A stretch of DNA of 64,000 nt from an uncultured Oscillospiraceae bacterium (lineage in GTDB: Bacteria > Bacillota_A > Clostridia > Oscillospirales > Acutalibacteraceae): positions 62,001-126,000 of the forward strand of contig CAJUNS010000001.1 of NCBI GenBank assembly GCA_910587995.1. The letters run 5' to 3'. The notes below the pieces were generated by a model, which made no database searches, was not told where the DNA came from, and was given only the letters and a program-made list of their open reading frames with translations. The translations under genes and the position numbers were made by a program. This document shows positions 26,737 through 33,984 of this stretch, in pieces (the first letter of the stretch is position 1; each line of letters starts with the position of its first letter).

Positions 26737-27087
26737 AGACGTGTCCGCGCGCGGTTCTTCCCCTGTTTGGCCCTCCTTTTTTCCCCTGGCCAGGGCCCCG
26801 CCCAGCTTTGCCACCGGGTCCCGGCTGATTTCACAGCCATGCTCCCGGCAGAAGGCGAAGAGCACCGGGCTGGCTCCCAGGCAGGCTCCATACCGCGCCC
26901 CGGACCGGGCCAGCCGCCTGCGCATCCCCAGCCCGGCCCGCACCTGCAAAAAGTAGCGCCCCTGCCACCGGCACAAAGCCGAGGGGGCTTTTGGGGCCAT
27001 GCGGTATATCTCCTCCACCGCCGAGCACAGGGCCGTGGGGCCGTCGAACCGGAACACCACCGGCTGCGGCGGCGTTTTCAGCCTCAT
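26728..27087 (-). CDS. Short MecA-like protein
   Basis: 119-aa protein. The C-terminal half (YGACLGASPVLFAFCREHG then CEISRDPVAKLGGAL) has the layout of the C-terminal domain of MecA adaptors, where a YG...SP...L.EHG...I...AV..L pattern recurs. The front half (VVFRFDGPTALCSAVEEIY, ALCRWQGRYFLQV) matches MecA's F.F.D...I and SSLY...GKYYL stretches. It lacks MecA's N-terminal substrate domain, so a role as adaptor of ClpC is inference. ATG at 27087 has GGGAGG upstream; a GTG three codons earlier is possible. The stop lies inside a hairpin repeat. Confidence 0.55.
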   Translation of the reverse strand: MRLKTPPQPVVFRFDGPTALCSAVEEIYRMAPKAPSALCRWQGRYFLQVRAGLGMRRRLARSGARYGACLGASPVLFAFCREHGCEISRDPVAKLGGALARGKKEGQTGEEPRADTSYS

Positions 27088-27260
27088 CGCCAGCACCCCC
27101 TCCCATGCCTCTAGCTCATTTTATGCGGCTCCCGCCATCTTGTGCCTCCCGCCTCCGGCGGCGCACAGGCCGCGCGCTTTTTGGGGGCTGGGGAAGCGTT
27201 AAAAAGGCCCTCCGCCCGGCCAGCCGCGCGAAGAGCCCGCTCTTTTCAAGCTTATTTCCA

Positions 27261-27887
27261 TCACAGCGCCATGCAGCGCATCTCCAAATAGGGGTCCTCC
27301 GCCTTAAACACCGAGGTGCCCGCCACTAAAATGTCCGCCCCCGCCGCTTTGCATAGGGGCGCGGTGTCCAGGTTTACGCCTCCGTCAACCTCCACCTTCA
27401 CCCAAGGAAGACGCATTTTCAGCTCGATGACCTTGTGCAGAGGCTCCAGCAACATCTTCTGCCCTCCAAAGCCCGGCTCCACGGTCATAACTGTCACCTG
27501 CTCCAAGTCCTCTCCCCAAGAGCCAATGGCCGACACCGGGGTTTTGGGGCTTAGGGCCACTCCCGGCCGGGCCCCGCTGGCCTTGATGGCCGCGATAATC
27601 TCCTGGGGGGGCTCCCCGCATTCCGCGTGAAAGGTGATCCCGTCCGCCCCCGCCTTGCGGAATACGCTGATGTAAGGCAGCGGGTCTTCCATCATCAGGT
27701 GCACGTCAAAAAACAGGTCTGTCCGCCTCCGCAGAGCCTCCACCACCCCTGGCCCAATGCTCAGGTTGGGCACGAAGCGCCCGTCCATAATGTCTACATG
27801 GAGCATGTCCGCCCTCTTAATCCGCCGCAGCTCTCTGCCCAGTTCCGCAAAGTCCGCCGCCAGCAGGGATGGCGCTATATATACCAT
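27261..27887 (-). CDS. rpe: Ribulose-phosphate 3-epimerase
   Basis: Pentose phosphate enzyme interconverting ribulose-5-P and xylulose-5-P; a 208-aa TIM barrel. Motifs: YIAPSLLAADFAELG, MLHVDIMDGRFVPN, DVHLMMEDP, TVMTVEPGFGGQKML and VEVDGGVN, covering the metal-binding His/Asp set and the phosphate-binding loop. ATG at 27887 with GGGGAGAG upstream. It stands alone on this strand with a palindromic AT-rich site about 100 bp upstream. Confidence 0.96.
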   Translation of the reverse strand: MVYIAPSLLAADFAELGRELRRIKRADMLHVDIMDGRFVPNLSIGPGVVEALRRRTDLFFDVHLMMEDPLPYISVFRKAGADGITFHAECGEPPQEIIAAIKASGARPGVALSPKTPVSAIGSWGEDLEQVTVMTVEPGFGGQKMLLEPLHKVIELKMRLPWVKVEVDGGVNLDTAPLCKAAGADILVAGTSVFKAEDPYLEMRCMAL

Positions 27888-27989
27888 GTCTCTCTCCCCT
27901 TCCTTCCACATGTGGACCCGGCTTATTTCCGGCCCTGTGTACTGGCTTCTCGTTTCCCCTTTTTTCCCCTTCTTTTTCCATGGTTTTCC

Positions 27990-28007
27990 TATACTATATA
28001 TAGTATA
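27990..28007. promoter_or_regulatory. Perfect 18-bp AT palindrome upstream of rpe
   Basis: TATACTATA joined to its own complement. It contains -10-like TATACT/TATAGT in both directions and lies 103 bp before rpe. It could be an operator or a -10 region; no good -35 is evident. Confidence 0.4.
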
Positions 28008-28064
28008 CGCGTTTTCGCTCTTTTTCGGGCCTTCGGGCTCTTGTTTTTTTGAAGTAAGCTATGG

Positions 28065-28588
28065 CTTAAGGAACTTTCTGAAGAAAGTTCCTTAAGAATC
28101 CTCAAAGACTTTTCCTTCGTTGCGCTGTGCGGTATGCTTTTGGCTGAGTGCTCGTTTGGGGCTCCTTGTTTGTCTGCCTTCTAGGCTGGGTGCAAATCGG
28201 CTTAAGGAGCTTTCTGAAAGAAAGTTCCTTAAGAATCCTCAAAGACATTTCCTTCGTTGCACTGTGCGGTATGCTTTTGGCTGAGTGCTCGTTTGGGGCT
28301 CCTTGTTTGTCTGCCTTCTAGGCTGGGTGCAAATCGGCTTAAGGAGCTTTCTGAAAGAAAGTTCCTTAAGAATCCTCAAAGACATTTCCTTCGTTGCACT
28401 GTGCGGTATGCTTTTGGCTGAGTGCTCGTTTGGGGGCTCCTTGTTTGTCTGCCTTCTAGGCTGGGTGCAAATCGGCTTAAAGAGCTTTCTGAAGAAAGTT
28501 CCTTAAGAATCCTCAAAGACCTTTCCTTCGTTGCGCTGTGTGGTATGCTCTTGGCTGAGTGCTCGTTTGGGGGCTTCTTGTTTGTTTA
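28065..28588 (-). repeat. Tandem array of ~137-bp hairpin repeats
   Basis: Four units begin at 28065, 28201, 28338 and 28476 (spacing 136, 137, 138), the last truncated at the stop codon of the AEC transporter gene. Each opens with a 32-33 bp palindrome (CTTAAGGAACTTTCT arm in unit 1; an A-to-G change in units 2-3 keeps G-U pairing). A ~100-bp conserved spacer with CCTTCGTTGC and TTTGTCTGCC follows. Read on the minus strand the core is the same as the single copy at 5.89 kb. Plus-strand open frames here arise from the repetition. Confidence 0.85.
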
Positions 28589-29515
28589 GCCGCAGAGCAG
28601 CTGGGAGATTACCGTCATCACTGGAATAGTCAAAATAGAGAGCACCGTGGACACTGCCACCAGCTTGGAGGCCAGCTCCGAGTCCCGCTTGAACTGCACC
28701 GCGAACAGCACCGAGTTGGCCGCCACCGGCGCCGAGGCCTGAATCATGTTGCTTAAAAACAAGTCCTCCCTGGGCCGCAGAAGCAGGAGCATCAGCAGAA
28801 ACACCCCTGGGCACAGCAGCAGCCGCAAAAAAGACGCCTTGTACACGCTGAAGTCGGAGATAAACGAATGCAGGTCTACCTTCGCAATGTAGCTGCCCAC
28901 CACCAGCATAGCCAGGGGTGTGTTCAGGTCCGCCAGATAGCCTACCGGCTCGGCCAGAATCCCGGGCAGTTCCAGCCGGAGGAAGTAGAGGGGCAGGCCG
29001 AAGAGCAGGCCCACAATCCCTGGGTTCAGCAAAATGGTCTTTAGGTTCAGCTTGGCCCCGCCGCTCATCATACTGTAGCCATAGGTCCAGCAGAGGATGT
29101 TGAACACCACCACGCCAAAGGAGGCGTAAATCACCCCCGCGTCCCCCACAATGCCCTGCACCAGGGGGATGCCCATAAACCCGGTGTTGCTGAACAGCAC
29201 GGAGAAACGCAGCACCTTCTGCCGCTCCGGCGGCTCCTTGCGAAAGGCCAGCAGGCTGATTCCCAGGGCCGCCGCCATCCACAAAGCGGGCAGGGCCATG
29301 GCCATCAGCAGCTCATAGGCCCCCAGTGTGCCCGTGTTGCCCAAAAAGGAGTTGACGATGACGCAGGGCGTAACCAGCTTGATCAGCAGGGTGGTCACTT
29401 CGGAAGCCCCCCGCTCGGTGAAAATGCCCCGCTTGGTGACAAAGTAGCCCACCACAATCAGGAGCATGATCACCGCGACTTTCCCAACAACGGTTCCCAC
29501 GGCCTCCACTGCCAT
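28586..29515 (-). CDS. AEC-family transporter (auxin efflux carrier superfamily)
   Basis: 309-aa membrane permease with about 10 hydrophobic segments. It begins VGKVAVIMLLIVVGYFVTKR and has VTPCVIVNSFLG in helix 2, GFMGIPLVQGIVGDAG and a C-terminal ASAPVAANSVLFAVQF motif typical of AEC carriers that export organic acids or similar anions. Substrate unknown. The ATG shares its A with the TGA stop of the upstream small membrane protein (TGATG), implying coupled translation. Its 3' end abuts the tandem hairpin array. Confidence 0.9.
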   Translation of the reverse strand: MAVEAVGTVVGKVAVIMLLIVVGYFVTKRGIFTERGASEVTTLLIKLVTPCVIVNSFLGNTGTLGAYELLMAMALPALWMAAALGISLLAFRKEPPERQKVLRFSVLFSNTGFMGIPLVQGIVGDAGVIYASFGVVVFNILCWTYGYSMMSGGAKLNLKTILLNPGIVGLLFGLPLYFLRLELPGILAEPVGYLADLNTPLAMLVVGSYIAKVDLHSFISDFSVYKASFLRLLLCPGVFLLMLLLLRPREDLFLSNMIQASAPVAANSVLFAVQFKRDSELASKLVAVSTVLSILTIPVMTVISQLLCG

Positions 29516-29811
29516 CACTCCTCTTTATCCTTCGAGGCGGCCTCCGCGGACTTTTTCCGGTACTCCTTTACAAAGGCCCACACCAGCACCGCCAAGGCCC
29601 CGCCGGTCAGGCACTTTAAGGCTATGCCCCAGCCGCCGCTGAACAGGTCCACCGCCGGCAGCAGCGCGTCGGCCACCCACCAGCAGCCCAGCACCAAAAA
29701 GAAAGCTCCGGCAAAAATGAAAATCTTATTCTCCTTGGACATGGAGAACATTAGAATGAGCCCCACGGCAAACCACAGGGCCGCGTAAAAAAACGGCATA
29801 AATTGTTCCAT
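29515..29811 (-). CDS. Small three-helix membrane protein (98 aa)
   Basis: Unrecognised. Hydrophobic segments AALWFAVGLILMFSM, IFIFAGAFFLVLGCWWV and ALKCLTGGALAVLVWAFV, ending in a charged tail (KEYRKKSAEAASKDKEE). ATG at 29811; the ribosome site is weak and G-rich. It overlaps the AEC transporter start by one base, so it may be an accessory subunit or simply cotranslated. Confidence 0.7.
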   Translation of the reverse strand: MEQFMPFFYAALWFAVGLILMFSMSKENKIFIFAGAFFLVLGCWWVADALLPAVDLFSGGWGIALKCLTGGALAVLVWAFVKEYRKKSAEAASKDKEE

Positions 29812-30005
29812 GCTCCGCCCCCCTTTTCTTCCTGTATTATAGCCTCTCCCGCGGGCAAATACAAGCCCAGGCTGGAATGAAACGGAAATAAAGGCAAAGC
29901 GCATAAGGTTTTTTGGGCGGCTGGCGGCAAGCTTTGTCAGTTTCGGCTGGGAAAGCCGGAAAGCCCCCGCCTCTGGGCGGAAAAACAGGAGGAGCCGCAG
30001 GGCAT

Positions 30006-30029
30006 GAAAAAAACGGGGCAAAAGCCCCG
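30006..30029 (-). terminator. Terminator after the G5/3D protein gene
   Basis: Minus strand CGGGGC/GCCCCG stem with TTTT loop followed by seven T residues, about 45 bp past the stop at 30076. Confidence 0.9.
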
Positions 30030-30075
30030 CTTTTCGGAAGAACTTGCGCGCACCCCCGCGGTACAAGTTCTATAT

Positions 30076-31641
30076 TTATGGCAGCAGATAGAGCACCATC
30101 TCCCGCCGGCCAATGATGCTGCATTCCTCCAAGGTGTCGTAACACAGGTCCGCGATGATGTCTCCCGCCATGCAGGCCCCGCCGGTGTCCCCGGCCACGC
30201 CGTACCCATATACCACGCTTCCGTCCGGCGAGGTTACATACATACGGGTGCCATAGGGAATCACATCCGGGTCCACCGCAATGACACCCCGTTCCGCGGT
30301 CAGCCCCACAGAGGTGGTGCCGCCGGGGATGCAGTAGGCGGTGCAGGTCCCCTCCATCATTTTGGCGTAGGAGACCTCTTGGCCCCAGGCGTCCGTAAAG
30401 GTGCCCACGCCTTCGTCAAAGCTGAAATCAAAGTTAGGCTTCCCGCCGGAGCTTCCCCCGCCCGAGCCGCTGGAGCCGCCGCTTCCAGAGGAATTGCCGC
30501 CAAAGCGGTGGCTGGTCAGGCTGCTGTCGCCCTTGTCGCCAATGACCTCCGCGTCCGCGTCAAAATCCAGCTGGGGCAGCTTGCCCGCGCCTGCCGCGCC
30601 GCTCCCCGTGCCCTGAACGATGATCTCATCCACAGGCTCTCGGGTAACCTCCTCGGAGACCAGCTTGCGGCTTTCCAGCTTTTCTTCCACATAAACCGCC
30701 TGGTATGTATAGGTTTTTTCCCCCTTAAGCCCAGCGGTCAGGGTGTTTTTCTCCCCCCGCTTCAGGTCCTTCGAGTAGGTGGTCTTGGTGCCGTAGTCCA
30801 GGGCCTCGGTCTCGGTCTCCTCCTTCACGCGCACCCGGGTCACGGTGATTTCCATGCCCTCCACAGGCCGGGCGGTGCGGCGCACGTTAAGGCGGTCGTG
30901 CTCGCCCAGGCCCACGCCGCACTGTTCCAGAGCATCCTCTACCGTGGCGGCGGAAACCGGGTATTCCTTGGTCCCGCTTTTGGTGGTCACTTGAATGCGC
31001 ACCGCCCGCAGCACCTCAATCTCCATCCCGTCCGTCAAGGGCTGGTCCAGGCTGTAGTTGCAGCATTCGTCCTTGGCCAGCTTAACTCCCGCCTCTTTCA
31101 AGGCCTCCGACACATCGCCGCCCAGTATTTCCAGAGTCTGGGTCTTCCCGTTGGCCGTAAGCCGCACGGTATTCAGGCGGCTGATCTCCACGGTCAGGGC
31201 CGCCCCAATCACGGTCTCCGGGCTGGGGGCAATCTGGTCTCCGGCCTCCACGGACACCCCATTGGCGGCCAGGGCCTCTCCAATGGTGTCGCCCTTATAG
31301 GCGGTCAGTTGGGTGGTCTCTCCAGCCTGGCGCAGGTAAAGGTCCACGCCCCGGCGCAGGGTGATGGTGCTGGTATTCCAATCGGCCAGGGCCTCGTCCA
31401 AAGCGCCCAGGGGGGCCAAGCCCAGGCCCTCCGCCTTCTTCAAAATCGCGTCCACATCCCGCCGGCCGGTCCGCACCGAGTAACTCTGTCCGCCATCCAC
31501 CACCCGGGCCCGCACCCCAGCGGCCAGCGAGGCCGCTGCCATGGCCGTAAACAGCAAAAACAGCGCCGCGCCCGCCGCTATCAGCAAAATCATGAGCTTC
31601 TGCCGGTTCCGGGGCCTTCCATATTGATTCCAAGCGCGCAC
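30076..31641 (-). CDS. YabE-like cell-wall protein (DUF348, G5 and 3D domains)
   Basis: 521 aa. An N-terminal membrane anchor/signal (LMILLIAAGAALFLLFTAMA) is followed by ubiquitin-like DUF348 repeats (TITLRRGVDLYLRQAG, TVRLTANGKTQTLEILGG, RIQVTTKSGTKEYPVS). A G5 domain then ends in YQAVYVEEKLESRKLVS, a Gly/Ser linker follows, and a C-terminal 3D domain has GTCTAYC, AVDPDVIPYGTRMYV and AGDTGGA with its catalytic aspartates. YabE/resuscitation-promoting-factor-like proteins of this build are wall-cleaving lytic transglycosylases. GTG start at 31641 has AAAGGAG at 7 nt; strong promoter and terminator; monocistronic. A mobile element sits just upstream of the promoter. Confidence 0.92.
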   Translation of the reverse strand: MRAWNQYGRPRNRQKLMILLIAAGAALFLLFTAMAAASLAAGVRARVVDGGQSYSVRTGRRDVDAILKKAEGLGLAPLGALDEALADWNTSTITLRRGVDLYLRQAGETTQLTAYKGDTIGEALAANGVSVEAGDQIAPSPETVIGAALTVEISRLNTVRLTANGKTQTLEILGGDVSEALKEAGVKLAKDECCNYSLDQPLTDGMEIEVLRAVRIQVTTKSGTKEYPVSAATVEDALEQCGVGLGEHDRLNVRRTARPVEGMEITVTRVRVKEETETEALDYGTKTTYSKDLKRGEKNTLTAGLKGEKTYTYQAVYVEEKLESRKLVSEEVTREPVDEIIVQGTGSGAAGAGKLPQLDFDADAEVIGDKGDSSLTSHRFGGNSSGSGGSSGSGGGSSGGKPNFDFSFDEGVGTFTDAWGQEVSYAKMMEGTCTAYCIPGGTTSVGLTAERGVIAVDPDVIPYGTRMYVTSPDGSVVYGYGVAGDTGGACMAGDIIADLCYDTLEECSIIGRREMVLYLLP

Positions 31642-31676
31642 AAAAACGCTCCTTTCCTTTGAGGGGTCTTGGTAAC

Positions 31677-31705
31677 AGTATACTCAAAAGCGGGGGAGAA
31701 GTCAA
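31677..31705 (-). promoter_or_regulatory. Promoter of the YabE-like gene
   Basis: Minus strand TTGACT (31700-31705), 17-bp spacer, TATACT (31677-31682), 36 bp before the GTG start. Confidence 0.85.
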
Positions 31706-31721
31706 GGCGGGAAGAATTGGG

Positions 31722-31810
31722 GGCGTGTCCCAACCGCAGAGATAGTCACCTATGTTCTCCCCGCCCCACAGGCGGGGGAACACGAAAAGGTCTCCGAAAC
31801 GGTCGCTCCC
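31722..31810 (+). mobile_element. MITE-like element, copy C (89 bp)
   Basis: The most diverged copy: GGCGTGTCCCAAC at the left, GGTCGCTCCC at the right, hairpin arms TTCTCCCCGCC/GGCGGGGGAA. It is flanked by an exact 9-bp direct repeat AGAATTGGG (31713-31721 and 31811-31819). It lies directly upstream of the -35 box of the YabE-like gene. Confidence 0.8.
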
Positions 31811-31848
31811 AGAATTGGGGCTGTGGGTCTTATCGTTCACGCAGTTTA

Positions 31849-31932
31849 AAAGAGGTGATACCTCTTTCGAACCTGGCGGCGCGGGCGTGCCCGCGCCGCC
31901 CTGCTTGAAAATCAGGAAATACCGGTTTTCAA
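31849..31932. repeat. Cluster of three hairpins downstream of the GH127 gene
   Basis: Three consecutive inverted repeats: AAAGAGGT/ACCTCTTT (about 31850-31868); a perfect 12-bp GC stem GGCGGCGCGGGC with a GT centre (31875-31900); and copy 2 of the CTTGAAAA...CCGGTTTTCAAG hairpin (31903-31932). Together with copy C they fill the gap between the YabE-like gene and GH127. None has a clear T-run. Confidence 0.65.
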
Positions 31933-31942
31933 GTGCGTTTAA

Positions 31943-33982
31943 CTAGCAGACCCGTACCCAGACCCGCATCTCTCCCGGGCCCCGGTTGGCCCAGGCATAG
32001 TAGGGCACAAACTTTAAGTCCGCCGGGGTTTCCTCCGGCCTTGCGTAGACTGTGTATAGGGGCGCGCCTGGCTCCGGCGGCTTTTGGCAAAAGCCGGGAA
32101 GGGTAATGGCCCTCATCTCCCGCCCGCCAATGGCAATGGGCTCCCGCTTGCCTTCCCCGAGCTTCGCGGCGTCCACCCGCAGAAGATGCAAGCCGCCCCC
32201 ATTGTCCGCCTGCTCCAGGCAGTAGCACAGGGGCCCGCAGGTTACTGCCGCCAGCCCCAGGTTTTCCCGCACCAGGGGGCTGGCGCCATTCAGCCGGACC
32301 TCCATAGGGAAGTCCATCTGGATCTGGTCTCCCGTCCGCCACAGGCCGGTAAAATAGACGTATCCGTCTTTCTCCGTCCGCTCCGCGTGGGCCGGGGCGG
32401 TGAAAACCGGCGTTTCACACCAGCCGGGCTTGCGGAATGCCAGCGTATATTTGGCGGGCGCATCCGTCTCAACCTTCATTTTCGCTCCGCCCGTCCAGGG
32501 CAGGCCGCTTTCCACGGTCAGGCTCAGGCCCTGGCGGGTGGTCAGCCCGCCGCCTATGTAAAGATGCGTGAACAGGGTGGTCTCGTTTTCCGTAAAGGCA
32601 TAGGCCCCCACCGAGCTTACGGTCCGGGCGATGTTGGGCGGGCAGCAGGCGCAGCCAAACCACTTCTGCCGCACCGGCTCCACATGGCGCAGCCGCTCGT
32701 CGGCCTTGCAGGCGGCGGGGTTCACCTCCAGGGGATTCACATAGAAAAAGCTCTTCCCGTCCAGGGCCATGCCCGCCAGCACCGTGTTGTAGAGGGCCAG
32801 CTCCATTACGTCCGCATATTGGGCCTTTGGCTGGATTTCCAGCATCCGCCGGGCAAAAAACGCCAGGGCAATGGCCGCGCAGGTCTCGGAGTAGGCCGCG
32901 TCGTTGGGCAGGTCGAAGGGGTAAGAGAAGGCCTCGCCGTGCACCGTGCCTCCTACGCCGCCGGTGATGTACAGCTTTTCTTTGACGATGCTGTTCCACA
33001 GCCGCTGGCAGGCGGCAAAGAGCGCCTCGTCCCCGGTCAGCCTGGCCACATCCGCCATGCCCGAGTAGAGGTAGCCCGCCCGCACCGCGTGGCCCACGGC
33101 CTCCTCCTGCTCCCGCACGGGCTTGTGGGCCTGATAATAGGCATAGCGCTCCTGGCCCCCGGTAGGCGCGGGCTTGCCCTCATATGCAGCCCGCTCCTTG
33201 TCCTCTTGCAAAAAGTAGTTGGGGGCCGTGCCCCGCTGGTCCAGGAAAAACTGGCTCAGCCTCCGGTAGCGCTCCTCGCCGGTGGCCTCATACAGCCTAG
33301 CCAGGGCCATTTCCGCAATCTCATGCCCGGGGTAGCCCTTGCGTTTCTCCGGCTCCGGGCCGAAGCGGGCGTCCACACAATCGGCAAACCGGCAGGCGGC
33401 GCGGAGCAGCTTATCCTTACCCGTGGCCTCATAGTAGGCCACGGCTCCCTCTACCAGATGGCCCAGGCAGTACAGCTCGTGGTGGTCCTTCAAGTTGGTA
33501 AAGGCCCGGTCCATGCCGTTGAGGATGTAATAGGTGTCCAAATAGCCGCTGTCGTGCTGGGCGGCGCAGATGGCCTCCACAGCCTCCTCCACTGTTGCCT
33601 CCAGCCGGGGGTCCGGGTGGTTGGCCAAAGAATAGGCCGCCGCCTCCACCCACTTGTAAAAGTCCGAGTCCTGGAACACAAAGCCATAAAACCGGTCCGG
33701 TTCCAAATGGGCCGGGTCCGGGGGCAGAGTCTCAAAGCCCCGGAAGCTGTAGCTGGGCTCCGCAAAGGCGGGGTTCTTCCGCTTCCGCTCCATCAGCCGG
33801 GCCGCCGCCCGGAAATTGTGCATGCAGTAGCTGGGGGCCGCGCCCTCCACCCGGTCGTTGAGAGCCTCCCACTGGTAGGGGATGACCTCCCGCCGGACGG
33901 TCTCCTGGGCGGCGTGCCAGAAGCCATCGGTAATCTTCACGTTTTTTAGGTTCAGCGGCCTGCTGAATTCTTCTTTTTTCAT
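31943..33982 (-). CDS. Beta-L-arabinofuranosidase (GH127)
   Basis: 679-aa GH127 (formerly DUF1680) enzyme removing beta-linked L-arabinofuranose. The N-terminus PLNLKNVKITDGFWHAAQET is typical. The zinc/catalytic set is visible as GTVHGEAFSY (Glu), YSETCAAIAL and the Cys pair in FGCACCPPNIART, which includes the nucleophilic Cys known from HypBA1. No signal peptide, so cytoplasmic. It is last in the arabinoside block, two bases after the GH27 stop, and followed by a hairpin cluster. Confidence 0.9.
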   Translation of the reverse strand: MKKEEFSRPLNLKNVKITDGFWHAAQETVRREVIPYQWEALNDRVEGAAPSYCMHNFRAAARLMERKRKNPAFAEPSYSFRGFETLPPDPAHLEPDRFYGFVFQDSDFYKWVEAAAYSLANHPDPRLEATVEEAVEAICAAQHDSGYLDTYYILNGMDRAFTNLKDHHELYCLGHLVEGAVAYYEATGKDKLLRAACRFADCVDARFGPEPEKRKGYPGHEIAEMALARLYEATGEERYRRLSQFFLDQRGTAPNYFLQEDKERAAYEGKPAPTGGQERYAYYQAHKPVREQEEAVGHAVRAGYLYSGMADVARLTGDEALFAACQRLWNSIVKEKLYITGGVGGTVHGEAFSYPFDLPNDAAYSETCAAIALAFFARRMLEIQPKAQYADVMELALYNTVLAGMALDGKSFFYVNPLEVNPAACKADERLRHVEPVRQKWFGCACCPPNIARTVSSVGAYAFTENETTLFTHLYIGGGLTTRQGLSLTVESGLPWTGGAKMKVETDAPAKYTLAFRKPGWCETPVFTAPAHAERTEKDGYVYFTGLWRTGDQIQMDFPMEVRLNGASPLVRENLGLAAVTCGPLCYCLEQADNGGGLHLLRVDAAKLGEGKREPIAIGGREMRAITLPGFCQKPPEPGAPLYTVYARPEETPADLKFVPYYAWANRGPGEMRVWVRVC

Positions 33983-33984
33983 GG

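Noticed and set aside
28285..28506. 73-codon hydrophobic open frame in the tandem array
   Set aside because: It is produced by reading the 137-bp repeat twice; no ribosome site, and unit lengths of 136-138 bp do not preserve frame.
28065..28588. CRISPR array
   Set aside because: The units are ~137 bp with conserved, not unique, spacers; no cas genes.
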